Origin: Ottelia alismoides | Taxonomy: Eukaryota; Streptophyta; Magnoliopsida; Alismatales; Hydrocharitaceae | Assembly: GCA_037367405.1 (NCBI GenBank) | Contig: JAZKJV010009790.1 | Coordinates: forward strand, 124,001 to 188,000 | DNA length: 64,000 nucleotides | Reading direction: 5' to 3' | Part shown: positions 46,821 to 58,818 of the stretch, one piece after another | Layout of the letters: each line of letters starts with the position of its first letter | Position numbering within the stretch: the stretch's first letter is position 1 | Position numbers and translations under genes: made by a program | Notes under the pieces: generated by a model | What the model was told of the DNA's origin: nothing | Databases searched by the model: none | The model's input: only the letters and a program-made list of their open reading frames with translations

Positions 46821-48389
46821 GTGTATATATTTCATATATACTTTAGCCATAACTCGTACTTTGTGTGAGTGTGTAAATAAATAAAAATGGCTAAAAACCC
46901 CAAAATCCATAAAAATTAAAAATTTTTCCCTGTATATAAACATTCTTTTATTTGCACATACATAGCTATTGTACAAATTATTTTTGTAAAAATGTTTTCA
47001 AAAACTTTTTGTGTAACTTGTGTGTAAATATTTTCATATCAAAATTATGTATATAGTATACAATTTTTCCAAAATGTTTTGAAAATCAAAAGTTGCAAAA
47101 ACCTTGTGTAAATTTGTGTAAATATTTTGCAAAACTTGCATTCATGCACACATTCATGATTTCAAAACATTTTTCAAAAATTTTGCATGTGTATAAATAT
47201 TGTGTAAATAGCATCCTTGTATATATTTGTATAGTCTTTCCCGGATTATAGTTGACATTTAAACTAGCCTGGAATTAAATTGGGAAATGGAGCTTGATTA
47301 AGATCTTAATCCACCTAATTCTAAGAGGAACCTTATAGGGCTTAGGGTTAAGGCTTTTCAGGTCCATGGTGACTTAATTCTTTAAGTCCACTAGGCTATG
47401 ATCACATGTCATCTCAATGAGCCTAAGTAGAGCACTTAACAACACACACATGACTCATATAGACAATGGCTTGACTTGGACCCGCACTTTACACCGAGCT
47501 CTCTACAGATGAGGTGGTGAGGAGGCAGTCTTCCTTGACTTGGTGTAGCATATGAGGGTAGTACTTCTAGGCGGAACTTCTCTTCTTCTTTTAGTGAAGG
47601 AAGTGCGTCTCAACTTGGTCTGGTTGCCATGAGGTCTAACGACAGGAGTTGTGGGTTGCAATAATGCTTAAAAAGAGGGATAGTCTACTGGCTCAAGAGG
47701 AAAAACTCCTTATGTACATATGCTGCACCGTGTAAATATGTTGTATAGATGCACTTGAAAAAACAAAAAAATGCAAAAAGAAAATAACTCCAAAAAGTGG
47801 TGGGTCTGATAGAAAATGATAATCCCACCGGAGTATGTATATAGTGCAAATAAGCAAAGCTTGAGACTCATGTTCCATCTTATGTAGCTTTCAGCAGGGA
47901 GACTTAGCTACACTGGTTGAGCTCCCAAGGATACATGGCTACACTGACCATGGTCCATTCTCTTCTTCCCCCTCTTCTTGAGCCGGTTGAACTTGAACTT
48001 AGAAGGGAATACCCCGCTCCTCGAGGAAAGAGTGGCCAGATTAGGGTCATAGATTTACCTTGTTGGGGAGGGATGTCAAGTTGCTACTTCTGAGGTGGAG
48101 AGCTATGCCTCACTTACACTGTACAAGGAAAGATTCATAGTCTTCAGGGTTTATGTATGTAGACTTGTTCTGATCTAGATTGCTGAGGAGTCTTGATTAT
48201 AGATTAGTGGATCTTAGAGGCTGTTGAGTTTTAAACCTAAGTCTAAATAAGGTTCCGACACATTAATAATCCAAAGATCTGATCGAGCTCCATATTTCAA
48301 TTTAATGAAGGCAAGTTTAATTATCAGCATTAATCCATGCATTTTCTCCTCTTTTTCTTTTTCTTTTTCACTTTTTTTTCAAATAAGTG

Positions 48390-48409
48390 TTTGCTAAGGG
48401 AGTAGCAAA
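48390..48409 (+). other. Hairpin abutting the PPT of B
   Basis: TTTGCTA and TAGCAAA arms with the purine loop AGGGAG end one base before the polypurine tract. Confidence 0.6.
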
Positions 48410-48410
48410 G

Positions 48411-48424
48411 TTAAGTATAGGGGG
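48411..48424 (+). other. Polypurine tract of B
   Basis: TTAAGTATAGGGGG directly abuts the 3' LTR and would prime plus-strand DNA. Confidence 0.9.
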
Positions 48425-51400
48425 TGATGAATACCCATTCATCACTCTTTATTCTTTTATTTTAGCTACAAAACCCATGCAAAACACATGTATATTCCTG
48501 TAAATAACAATAATTGTCAAAAAGCATGCATTGTGTAAATATGCATTTTTAGCATGTTTTTGTGCATACATAAAAGAATAAAGAAATAAAAGAAAAAGAG
48601 GGAGATATTTAGAATAAATATTGAGCGACCTAATACCAAGGAGGGCTCAGCATGGGCCTGACCGCATAAAAACCCAAGTAGAGAGAGATAGGGAAGCTCA
48701 TGTGTATATATACCTGTATATAAAAATATTTTCCTCCAAATAAAAATAAAAATAAAAATGCATTTTTGAGAATATGTATATATTTGTAAATATTAAATTA
48801 AAATAAAAATAAAGAAAATTAAAGAAAATTAAAAAGAAAATAAAAGACCCTTCCTCAGTGTACATACACCATGTACATAAAACCACTTGTCCATTTATTT
48901 CCATTTATAAATAAACAAATAAAAATCCTATAAAAATATGTACATAGTCTATATTTCATAATGTAAAAAAGTAAAATACAAACCATAAAAATAAAAATAA
49001 AATAAAAAGAAATAAAAATAAAATCAAAATCAACATTGTATTTATACCCTATACATATTTATATATAACTATTTATTTAACTCTTGTAAATAAATAATAA
49101 AAATAAAATAAAAATACACTTTTATTCTAAATTTTATTCTATAAATAAATATAATATAAAATTGGAATGAAATATACAAAAATAAATAATTAAAAATCAA
49201 AAATAAAAAATGTATATTGTATATACATATATATATAATAATACTATATTGTAAATACATTATTTTTATTTCAAAAAAATAAATAAAAATCACCAAAAAT
49301 TAATTTAAAAATAAAGAAACATTTTTCATGTTTTAACTTTTTCAAAATTTGGCCTTTTACTATTTATTATTTAATTTCCAAATATTTAATAATTGGCGCG
49401 ATCTGATTGGTCCACGGGGGATGTTGACCCCCGGTCAACTCTCCCCCCAGGACCACCAGACCCGGATCTTGTTGCCCCGACCTGTTTTCTCCTATTTCTT
49501 CCCACTCGATCCGATTTCCAAACCCCTTAACCCCGGGTCCTAATCCTTCCTGATACATCCGAGATTCACGCCCGGGGTGGGTTTTAGGGATCCGAGCTCT
49601 GATCTAATCGCCCGACTCCCATCTAGCCGGACCCCTCATAATATTTAGTTGAAGCTCCGCCGCACTTTTCCAGCTATCTTTGGCGTTGTCTCTTCCACCC
49701 AGGACCTCCACCCGATACCCTAGAGTGACAGCTAGTCGTCGGTGTGTTGCAGAGAGGCGGAGAGGCTTCCCGTCACTGATATGGCAGCATCTCGCCGCCG
49801 TGCGCCGCCCAGAGCTGCGCCTGAGCCTCGGGCCTTCGACGACCCTCGAGACGACGACCAGAGCTACCTTAGCTCATTCCCAGTTGACCACAGTCACCAG
49901 GTGAGCCTAGTTCTTTCTATCTTGCTCGAATTTTCGATTAGCCCCAAATCCATCTTTCACCGTCGTTCATCAATTAGTCCCACTCCGACCATCGTTCCGA
50001 CCATCCGAATCGACCATCATCTCCGCCACACTCCCCTTCACGTTCTTCACCCACGTGTTTCCCTTGGTTCGCTCCGGAACTAAGGCATGACCTCCTTCGC
50101 CGTCGCTTCGTCGGAGGTCATCCGCCCCGACGCGCCAGCCACCCATTTCGCCTCTAACCGGGTCAAGGCACTTTGCCCTTTACCCAGTGAGCTTTCTGTG
50201 TGTTTTTCTCAGAAGAGGCCCATCTGAGGGTCGAAGCATTCGAGCACAGGAGCCCAGCTCCGCCGTTGTCGTCGGGGCTCCTTGGAGCTCCTCGGCGTCA
50301 TCGGAGGAGTCTATCATCTGCGGGAGGCTGTGACGATCCTGTTCCACCCATTTGCAGCCCCCGAGGAGGACCAGCGCACCCGTGGTGCTCCGGCGAAGTT
50401 CGCCAGAGCCGTGTTCTTTCAAGATCGTCCAGAGCCGTCCGTTCAGCCCTGACCTGCCAGATTGCATCTAGACCGCTCGTTTATACAAAGAGGCGCCCCG
50501 ATCTCCATAGCCATCTGATCTACACGTGGTGCAATCTTCACCGTCCATGCAGGCGAAGGGTTAGGCCTTGATCCACCACCGTCAGATACCACACGTGGCC
50601 GACCCTCAGCCGTTAGATCCGAGCCAGCACCCCTTCGTTGAGGCGCAGCGCACCTCCACCGTCCGATCAGCCACGTGGCGCCGCTCCAGCCCTCGGATAA
50701 TAAGGGGTAAATATCACTTAGGCCCCCTCCTGTTTCGTTTTTATTGTTTAGTCATGTAATTAGTTTCAGTAGTTGTTTTTATTTTGTAAAAATTGCACTG
50801 AAGACCTGGTTGTTTATTTTATTTGCATTTCCATCCCTGTGAATGTTAGATACGTGCATCGTCATGTGGTTTTTGTGGAAATTGCATGATATAGGCTTGT
50901 AGATTCTGCTTGTTATGGAATGAAATATAGTTTTTGATATTTTCACTTATGCCCCTGTGAATGCTTTTATTTCACATGTGCCGAATATTCTGGGTAAATT
51001 GCAATTAGTCCCCTAGGCTTTTAGCACCTGTTGCTAATAAGCCCTTGGAACTATTTTTTATTACATTTGGGTCCCTCTGTGCCCAGACCACGTGCTGCGC
51101 ATGTGGAGACCTGGAAATTTTGCACGAGGACCCCCCCCCCCCCCCGGTTTCTGGATTTGTTCCTTTTTAGCCCAAGGACTTTATTTTTATTGCAAACATG
51201 TCCCTGTGCACTGTGGGCTCTTGTTTGATTTAAATAAAATATCAATTTTGACCCAATTTGCATGAAAATTGGATACATGGCTCCTGCAACTGTGTAGAAT
51301 TTTCACCAATTATTGGGAACATTTTTTAGCCTTTTTAGTATTTTTAAAAATTCAAAAACCTCCCTTTTTTCTCTGTTCAGATTGAAAATTCATAAAAAAA

Positions 51401-52174
51401 AATATTAAAACTTTTTTAAAAATTATAAAAAAAATTAGGTTTTGTGTGTTTGCGAGTCTTTGATTTTCTGTCCATTTTTGGTTATTTTGGAGTTATAAAA
51501 ACCATAAAAATTAAAAAATACTTAAAAACTTATAAAAATTCTAAAAAATCATAGAAAATCCAAAAATTAATAAATCCTTTTCCCGATTTTTCCTTCTTGT
51601 TTATACTCTACATGAAAAATACCTCCAGACTCTTTTAGGACAATTTTATATTTTAATTTGGTCCTCCAAGTCTGACTGGACAGTTTTTTCTTATTTTTGC
51701 CTTCTTTCATTTTTATAAAATTCCGTAAAAATCATAAAATTTTCAAAAATTCACCAAAAACAGTAAAAAATATAAAAATCCTAAAAATATTTTTGTTGGA
51801 ATTTTTGGACCAATTTTTAGCATTTAAATAATTGGTCAAAGTTGCTTGTTTTTATTATTTTATTATTTTCCTCATTATTAAAATTCCCAAAAAAATATAA
51901 AAATATTAAAAACCCCTAAAAAATATTTGTTTTTATTTTCTTTTATTCCCGACTACTTCGTAGGCCGCAAGGCCATCTCGTTCTCCTCGAGACCGACCCT
52001 GGGTGCTATACCAGGTTAATATCATAGCGAGACCACTATTTTGATTTTTATCGATTTTTATCTTCTAGATTGGTGGTCTGATTTTGTTTCTTGATTGAGC
52101 TTTGAGTCCCGAGTGACTGAGGTCACAACGACCAGAGTGAGATACTTTACCTTAGTCTATCGGGTGGCTCATCA
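48425..52174 (+). repeat. 3' LTR of element B
   Basis: This 3,750-bp copy lacks the 563-bp insert of the 5' LTR. It keeps TATTTA (49642-49647), GTGACAGC (49725-49732) and the intron donor (GT at 49901), and has a run of 15 C at 51131-51145. It ends GGCTCATCA, followed by TGGGT. Confidence 0.93.
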
Positions 52175-52786
52175 TGGGTCTGATAGAAAATGATAATCCC
52201 ACCGGAGTGTATATAGTGCAATAAGCAAAGCTTGAGACTCATGTTCCATCTTACGTAGCTTGCAGCAGGGAGACTTAGCTACACCGGTTGAGCTCCCACG
52301 GATACATGGCTACACTGGCCATGGTCCATTCTCTTCTTCCCCCTCTTCTTGAGCCGGTTGAACTTGAACTTAGAAGGGAATACCCCGCTCCTCGAGGAAA
52401 GAGTGGCCAGACTAGGGTCATAGAGTTACCTTGTTGGGGAGGGTTGTCATTTTGCTACTTCTGAGGCGGAGAGCTATACCTCACTTACACTGTACAAGGA
52501 AAGATTCATGGTCTTCAGGGTTTGTGTACGTAGACTTGTTCTGATCTGGATTATTGAGGAGTCTTGATTATAGATTAGTAGATCTTAGAGGATGTTAAGT
52601 TTTAAACCTAAGTCCAAATAAGGTTCCGACACATTAATAATCCAAAGATCTGACTGAGCTCCATATTTCAATTTAATGAAGGCAATTTTAATAATCAGCA
52701 TTGATCCTTGTATTTCCTCTCTTTTTCTTTTTCCTTTTTTGTTTCACTTCTTTTTTAAATAAGTGTTTGCTAAGGGACTATCAAAG

Positions 52787-52800
52787 TTAAGTATAGGGGG
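52787..52800 (+). other. Polypurine tract of C
   Basis: TTAAGTATAGGGGG, identical to that of B. The hairpin before it (52766-52785) has arms TTTGCTA and TATCAAA with one mismatch and loop AGGGAC. Confidence 0.9.
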
Positions 52801-54004
52801 TGATGAATACCCATTCATCACTCTTTATTCTTTTATTTTAGCTAAAAACCTATGCAAAACACCATGTAGATATGTGTAAATAGAATAAATTACCATCATG
52901 CATGCATTGTGTGAATAATAATAATTAGCATGTTTTTGTGCATAAATAAAAGAATAAAGAAACAAAAGAAAAAGAGGTAAATATCTAGAATAAATATTGA
53001 GCGACCTAATCCCAAGGGAGGGCTCAGTATTGGCCTGACCACAAAAGAATCCAAGTAGAGGGAGATAGGGTCAATCATGTGTACATAACCCTATGTATAT
53101 AAATAATATTATTTTCCTCTAAATAAAAATAAAAATGTGTTTTTGTTATTTTGTATTTATTTATAAGAATAAAACTAAAATAAAAATGGAAAAAAAAGAA
53201 AATAAAAATAAATAAAACCTCTCTCATCAGTGTATATAGACCATGTATATAGAATAACATAACTGTTTATTTTCTCCTTGTAAATAATTAATAAAAATCC
53301 AATAAAAATATTTCTATATTCCATATTTCATGGTGTAAATAAATAAAATAAAAATGAGAAAAATAAAAATAAAATAAAATAAAAAGAATAAAATCAATTT
53401 TCTACCTTGTACATATACCATGTAAATATGTATATATACCGATTTATTTAACTTATGTAAATAAATAATAAAAATAAAATAAAAATACCTTTTTGTTCCA
53501 AGTTTTATGTTATAAATAAATAAAATATAAAATTGGAATAATGTATAAAAATAAACATTAAAAATAAAAATCAAACATCCTTTTATGTATATACCTATAT
53601 ATAATAATAATATAATGTAAATACATAAATTATTTTCAAAAAATTAAATTAAAATCACTAAAAAATAATTTGAAAATAAATAAACATTTTCATGTTTAAA
53701 GTTTTTTGAAATAAAAGCATTTACTATTTTTAATTGAATTTCTAAAATATTAATAAGTGGCGGCCTCCCATTGGTCCACGGGGGATTGTTGACCCCGGTC
53801 AACTCCCCCCTTGGACCACCAGCCCGCGGATCCTGCGCCCTGACCCGACTTTGCCTAATTTTCGCGTAGCGATCCGATCACCTCTCCCTTAAACCCAGGG
53901 CTCCGATCTTCCAGGAGGGATCCGTGATCCACGCCTGCCTATCCTCTTAGGAATCCGCTCCTTGGATTGCAAGCTCCACGACCATCTTGTCAGACCCTTC
54001 AGCA

Positions 54005-54010
54005 TATATA
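54005..54010 (+). promoter_or_regulatory. Predicted TATA box of C (3' LTR)
   Basis: TATATA followed by GCCGAC, as in the 5' LTR. Confidence 0.55.
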
Positions 54011-54264
54011 GCCGACCTCCGCTGTACTTTCCCCGCCATCTTTGGCTTTCCCCCTCATCGCCAGTGAGCTCCTCTCCCCCGCTTGAGTGACAGTCGTACG
54101 GAGGGGGGTTGCAGCGAGGCCCGGGCAGCCGGGAACCACTGATCCGGCGACGATCATCGTCGTGCGCCGCCGTGAGGTGCGCTCAACCTCTGGAGTCGTC
54201 AATCCATCGAGGCCAAGACCCTCGGAGCTCCAGCAGCTCCAGCCCAGACGAATGCGACCGCTAG

Positions 54265-54569
54265 GTAGAGTAGATAGCTTGTAGGTTAGATTAGATTTTG
54301 ATTTTTTGGTTTCCGACCACCGCCCTTCACCGACCATTTCCCGACGTTCCGTTCAACCATTTGCCATGCCGACCCGACCATCACCTTCACCAGACTTCTC
54401 TCCACCTTCTACATCCCTCCACTCAACCTGATTCGCCCAGGAACAGGATTCCGACCCTCCTCCGTCGTCGCCTCGCCGGAGGGTTACGCCCTGCTTCATC
54501 CCTTGCCCCTTTTTCACGCGCTAACGGGTCGAGGCATTTTGCCCTCGATCCAGTTGTCTTCCCGTGCAG
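54265..54569 (+). other. Probable intron in C's 3' LTR
   Basis: Donor CTAG|GTAGAG and acceptor CCCGTGCAG|GTT bound 305 nt, close to the 311 nt in B. Confidence 0.4.
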
Positions 54570-56348
54570 GTTTATAGGCAAATGGGCTTCATTTGGAAGC
54601 TCGACTATTGAAGATCAGCTGCTCCAGGTCCACCTCGCTGCTGGGACGTTCTAGGACTTCTCAGTCTCATCGGAGACCAGCATCCACTGCGGGCACCCTC
54701 GAGCGTCATTTTGCCCATCAAAACAGCGTCGGAGGACCTCCACACCGTGCATAATGGCCGATCGAACTTCGCCGGAGGCGAGTTCATCGGCGTTCTTCCA
54801 GGGAGTCTTCCAGTCGTTGGATCGAGTCTCGTTGCAGTTCTAATCCCAGTCGTTCATCAGCCGAGGATCTCATCCATCCGATCCATCTGAGGGTCGAATC
54901 TGAGGCGTCCATTGATGAATCCACATTTCATCATCTTTATTCTATCATTTTGGCACCTAAAACCCTAGCAAATGCCTGTAAATAGCCTTAAATCAAGCAT
55001 CTTAGCATTCATGCATGTGCATCTAAACAGTGTGTAAATTACTGTAATTAAGGCCAAAATTATAGAATAAATAAAGAAAAGAAAAAGAATAAAATATTGT
55101 AAATATTTTATGACCCAAAACCCTCGAGACCTAGGCATCTTGATGAATAGGTCGACAAGGAATAAAGTAGGGGGAGATAAGGGCCAAAGCACAGAAAAAA
55201 ATACCTATACATTATATTCATTCTTTATTCATTTTGGGACCTATTTTTGGTTCCACTTTTTGTACATCAAATAAAGAAACTTTGTACATGAAAGTTGTAG
55301 ATAATTAAATAAAGAAAAATACAAAATTGATTTCACTGAAAAATAATACAAAGATAAAAAGTTATGGTCTGAATAAAAATCCAGAATGCCAACTTCCCAG
55401 ACCCGTATCTCACAAATAAAAACTCCAAATGCAGTGTACTCACCTTTAATTGTATATAGAATAAAATAATCTATCCAATGGCGGTGGTTTCGCATTTGGC
55501 GGAGCTACGGTTTGAAAGTTGACTTTTGGACCCTCATTGTATACTTGTACATATTAAAATATTCAATTTATTCTTTATTTATTATTTTTTTATAATTTTA
55601 TATTTTTATAATGTTGTAAATAATACTTATAATAATTCTGAGTATTAAAATTAGAATAAAAGCATAATTAAAATACAAATAAAAATACTTGTAAATATTC
55701 AATACATAGGTACATTACCTATACTTATACCTATACAAAATACTCTTGTATTTTATTTAATATACAAAACATATCAGAAAAATAAAATAAAAATATATTT
55801 GTGTATCTAAAAGTATTTTATAATTTTAGAAAATACTAAATAAAAATAATAAAAATAAAATACCAAAATAAAAATAAAATATCAAAATAACATAGGTATT
55901 ATACCTATATAGGGTTAAAAAGGTAACTTGTAAAAATTTAAGTCATAAAAATAAATAAAAATCATAATAAAATACTACATAAAATTTTGAGCATTTTTTA
56001 TTTTATAACTTTTATTTAATTCGACCATTTATTATTTTAAATTGAATTAACAAAACATTAATTCAGGGTTTTTCCTGGTTGGTCCACGTGGACCAACCAG
56101 GAGGCCAGGACTGTTGACCTCGGTCAACAGTCTGACCTACCCCCTGTAGCCTTGTCAGAGGCTTGTTTTTGGGTCGATTTCTCGATTTTTTCGAGGACGA
56201 TAGGCACCTCATTTCGTGCTTGTGTCTTCTTGACTTTTGATCATCGATGATCGAGGAGGCTCGCCCATATCTTATATTGGATTGTGGATCAATGAATCGC
56301 TCCAGAACTCTTGGTCTTTGGACCTCTGCCACCTCGGGTCAAACCACA

Positions 56349-56353
56349 TATAA
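56349..56353 (+). promoter_or_regulatory. Predicted TATA box of D
   Basis: CATATAA is followed by CCGACCCCC, similar to C's TATATAGCCGACC. Confidence 0.55.
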
Positions 56354-56435
56354 CCGACCCCCTTCCTTCCCTTTCGAATTGAGTCCCCTTGGTCCACCCC
56401 TCTCCGCCTCTCCAGCGCTCTGAGCCTTGCCGGAG

Positions 56436-56443
56436 GTGACAGC
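56436..56443 (+). promoter_or_regulatory. GTGACAGC box of D
   Basis: It starts 87 nt after the TATA box and is followed by a GC-rich stretch (TCCGCCGCG). Confidence 0.45.
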
Positions 56444-56519
56444 TCCGCCGCGAGCTTCTCAGCTAGGGCGAACGAGGTCGAGGACGACTCCAGCACCTCC
56501 GCCAACCGCCGGCGTCGAG

Positions 56520-56768
56520 GTATCCTTCATCCTCTGGTTCCGGCCATTGAGGGCTTCCACCCGCTTCTTTCTTTCTTGCATCTTATTCCTGTTAGCTTAA
56601 AGATCAAAAACCCCAAAAAAATTCGAAGTTTCATCAACCGTTTCGTCCATTCACGCATCCTCGCCGGAGCGCACCTCCGGCCACCGTCGACCACTCCCCC
56701 TCGCGCTTAGATTAGGTCCTCGCGAGGCCCAGGCAATTTGCCCTGGGCCTTCTCACCACTTTTTGCAG
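56520..56768 (+). other. Probable intron in D's LTR
   Basis: Donor GTCGAG|GTATCC and acceptor CACTTTTTGCAG|GTC bound 249 nt. Position after the GTGACAGC box and acceptor context agree with B and C. Confidence 0.4.
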
Positions 56769-57393
56769 GTCAAGGCTCCTTGAACGCACCTGGAGGGCTA
56801 TTTTGAGCTCTCGCCGGAGATACCTGGAGCGTGAAGCTCCGCCGCCCTCGCGCCCGCACCTCGACGCTCCTCCGGCGAATCTGAGCCATCCAGTCCATAG
56901 AGCCACCTCCCAGGAGTCCGCAGCTCCATTTTGGAGCCCATTCGTCGCCGGAGAAGCGAGATCGGAGCCGGGGAAGTTCGCCTTCGCCGGCCTTCGTCCC
57001 TGTTCTTCCTCCTCGCGTCTCCACCGTCCGATCGAGCCGCAGCTCCAGTTCGCGTGTTGGCCGTTGGATCATCCTTCGCTTCGACCGTCCGATCCACCAA
57101 GGAAGATCTAATCCAGGCCGCACAAGCCAACCGTCATCGCGCGCCCAGGACACGCCACGTGGATAAGTGGATCGCCTCCAGCCGCTGGATCGCGCCCCGT
57201 CGCCCAGCCGTTGGATGCGCGCCACGCGTCACTCGCAGAGCGCCTGAGCGAGGGTATTTTGCATCTTCACCCTCGCTACTTTTTGTATTTATTTATTAGT
57301 ATTTAAATTTCTGTCGGAAGTGTAAAAGTTTTGTAATATTTGCAAAAAGACCCTCGAACTTTCTTTATTTGCAGTTAGGTCCTCGCCACGTCA

Positions 57394-57418
57394 CCTCACG
57401 TGACCAGTTCACGTGAGG
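57394..57418 (+). promoter_or_regulatory. G-box inverted repeat in D's U5
   Basis: Perfect 10-bp arms CCTCACGTGA and TCACGTGAGG are separated by five bases. Both contain CACGTG, the binding core of plant bZIP and bHLH factors. Confidence 0.6.
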
Positions 57419-58800
57419 TGGGGGCATTTTGCAGAAGGACCCTCGGTTGTTTGTTTATTTCGTTTTAGTCCTAAAACTTTCGAAGCACGTGTAATATTTT
57501 TGGTTATTTTGCAAAGAGACCCCCAGGCTTTTGTGATATTGCATTCCAGTCCTTCCCAAGCGCGTGCAAGTCACGCGCCCTGGTGGGAAAATTTCGATTA
57601 GGCCCAGGAGGGTTTTGTAATTGTCTTTTGGTGCCAAAAATTGAATATAAAGTGTATATTTTGTGGAAAATTGCATGTTTGCCCCTGGATGTTTTGGATA
57701 TTGAACATATGCCCTTGCCAGGACTGTTTAATGCTTTGATGCTTGTTGTATTTATTTGAGATATCATTTTAAGCCCAGAAATTCCACAAAAATAGACTTA
57801 GGCTCCTGGACACGTGTACTTTCACGCCACCTATTTAGTTTTTGACTTTATTTTACTTTCATATTTATTAAAAATCAAAAAACATCTATTTTGTGTACTG
57901 TCTATCTTAGAAAATACCAAAAAATATTAAATCACCTCCAAAAATTCCAAAAAAATCACCTAGTGTCTATTTATCCTCTTTTAGTGTCAGTCCAAAAATT
58001 ATTAAAAATTTCAAAAGAAAAACCCTAAAAATCTAGAAACACTTAAAAACTTCAAAAAAATATAAAAAATAGTAGAAAAATCCAAAAAATATAAATTCAG
58101 CTTCTGTTTGTCCCTTATTTTGTTATTTTTATTAGAAAAATAGTGTGAAATATTTTGAGTACTGGTTGCTATTTTTAAATTGCATTTTATTCACAGCCAG
58201 CCTGATTTCCACTGTTTCCTCTTATTTCAGCTTTTAACAATATCAAAAACACCTTAAAAAATCCCCAAAAATCACAAAAACAGTAGAAAATTATAAAAAT
58301 ACCAAAAACATTTTATTTCTGAATTTTTGAGTATTTTTGCACATTTTTATAAATATTTTAGCTTGCTTTCTATTATATTGTCTTTCCTTTCCAATATTGA
58401 AAAAGAAATACAAAAATATAAAATATAAAATATAAAAATCAGAAAATTAAAAATCAAAATACAAAATTAAAAACTAAAAAAAATTCAATTAAAAATTTAA
58501 AAACCCACAAAAACATTTCTTTTGTTGCTTGCTTAGTGTAGACACATCATACACTCACACACACTTTGGCACTTGCTTGAATTACACTGCTTGCTCCCTG
58601 TGTTCGAACTCTCTGCATACTTGACACTATACACCATTTGTGCAGAGTTAAAAATAAATTTTAACTCCACATTGTTTCTAATTTGTTGATCTTAGTGTGG
58701 GTTAATTGTTGACTTTAGTCCGGATTTAGTGTGGTCACCACACCGACTGAGTTCACGCTTTGTGCTGAACTTAAGACCACCTATTTTCGGCTAAATCAAA

Positions 58801-58818
58801 TGGCGCCGTTGCCGGGGA
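58801..58818 (+). other. Primer-binding site of D (tRNA-Asp)
   Basis: TGGCGCCGTTGCCGGGGA, perfect match, 2 nt after the LTR end. Confidence 0.95.

Larger units (their letters stand above)
46338..48410 (+). other. Element B 3' untranslated region
   Basis: No gene is seen in 2.07 kb, and there is no envelope-like frame. It has a PPT-hairpin array (46471-46820), an AT-rich stretch, then a part almost identical to C's 3' region. It ends in a hairpin (48390-48409) one base from the PPT. Confidence 0.8.
33723..52174 (+). mobile_element. Element B: full-length Athila-type element with gag, protease, RT-RNaseH and integrase
   Basis: This 18.5-kb element is bounded by TGGGT duplications (33718-33722 and 52175-52179). 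It has LTRs of 4,298 bp (with a 563-bp insertion) and 3,750 bp, a perfect PBS, a 1.5-kb leader, the coding region 39582-46337, a 2-kb 3' region and a polypurine tract. In the first 300 bases the LTRs differ by about 2% by hand count, fewer changes than in C, which fits B being inserted in C. The coding region is structurally complete but broken. Confidence 0.95.
52175..54912 (+). mobile_element. Element C, second part: 3' region, PPT and truncated 3' LTR
   Basis: After the TGGGT duplication the sequence CTGATAGAAAATGATAATCC continues C's 3' region exactly where 33722 left off; the uninterrupted form is seen in B at 47811-47835. No gene lies in 52180-52786. The 3' LTR starts at 52801 and is cut by D at 54912, after TCCAT. 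Confidence 0.93.
52801..54912 (+). repeat. 3' LTR of element C, 5' portion
   Basis: It aligns with 25162-27228. It has TATATA at 54005-54010, GTGACAG at 54087-54093 and a probable intron at 54265-54569. The remaining LTR lies beyond D and outside the window. Confidence 0.92.
54913..58798 (+). repeat. 5' LTR of element D
   Basis: Starts TGATGAATCCACATTTCATCA, ends GGCTAAATCA; 3,886 bp. It has an AT-rich first kilobase, a GC-rich block (56070-57260), and a U5 with several stretches of the type TTTTGCA...ACCCTC. Long overlapping open frames in the GC block (56770-57225 and others) run on both strands, lack family motifs and are treated as composition effects. Confidence 0.93.

Noticed and set aside
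46752..46976. Possible envelope-like frame after integrase in B
   Set aside because: No frame after 46337 is long enough or has a signal or membrane segment. The 3' region is non-coding.
56770..57299. Long overlapping frames on both strands in D's LTR (up to 151 codons)
   Set aside because: Same reasoning: GC-rich LTR sequence, no start context, no homology. C and B lack equivalents.
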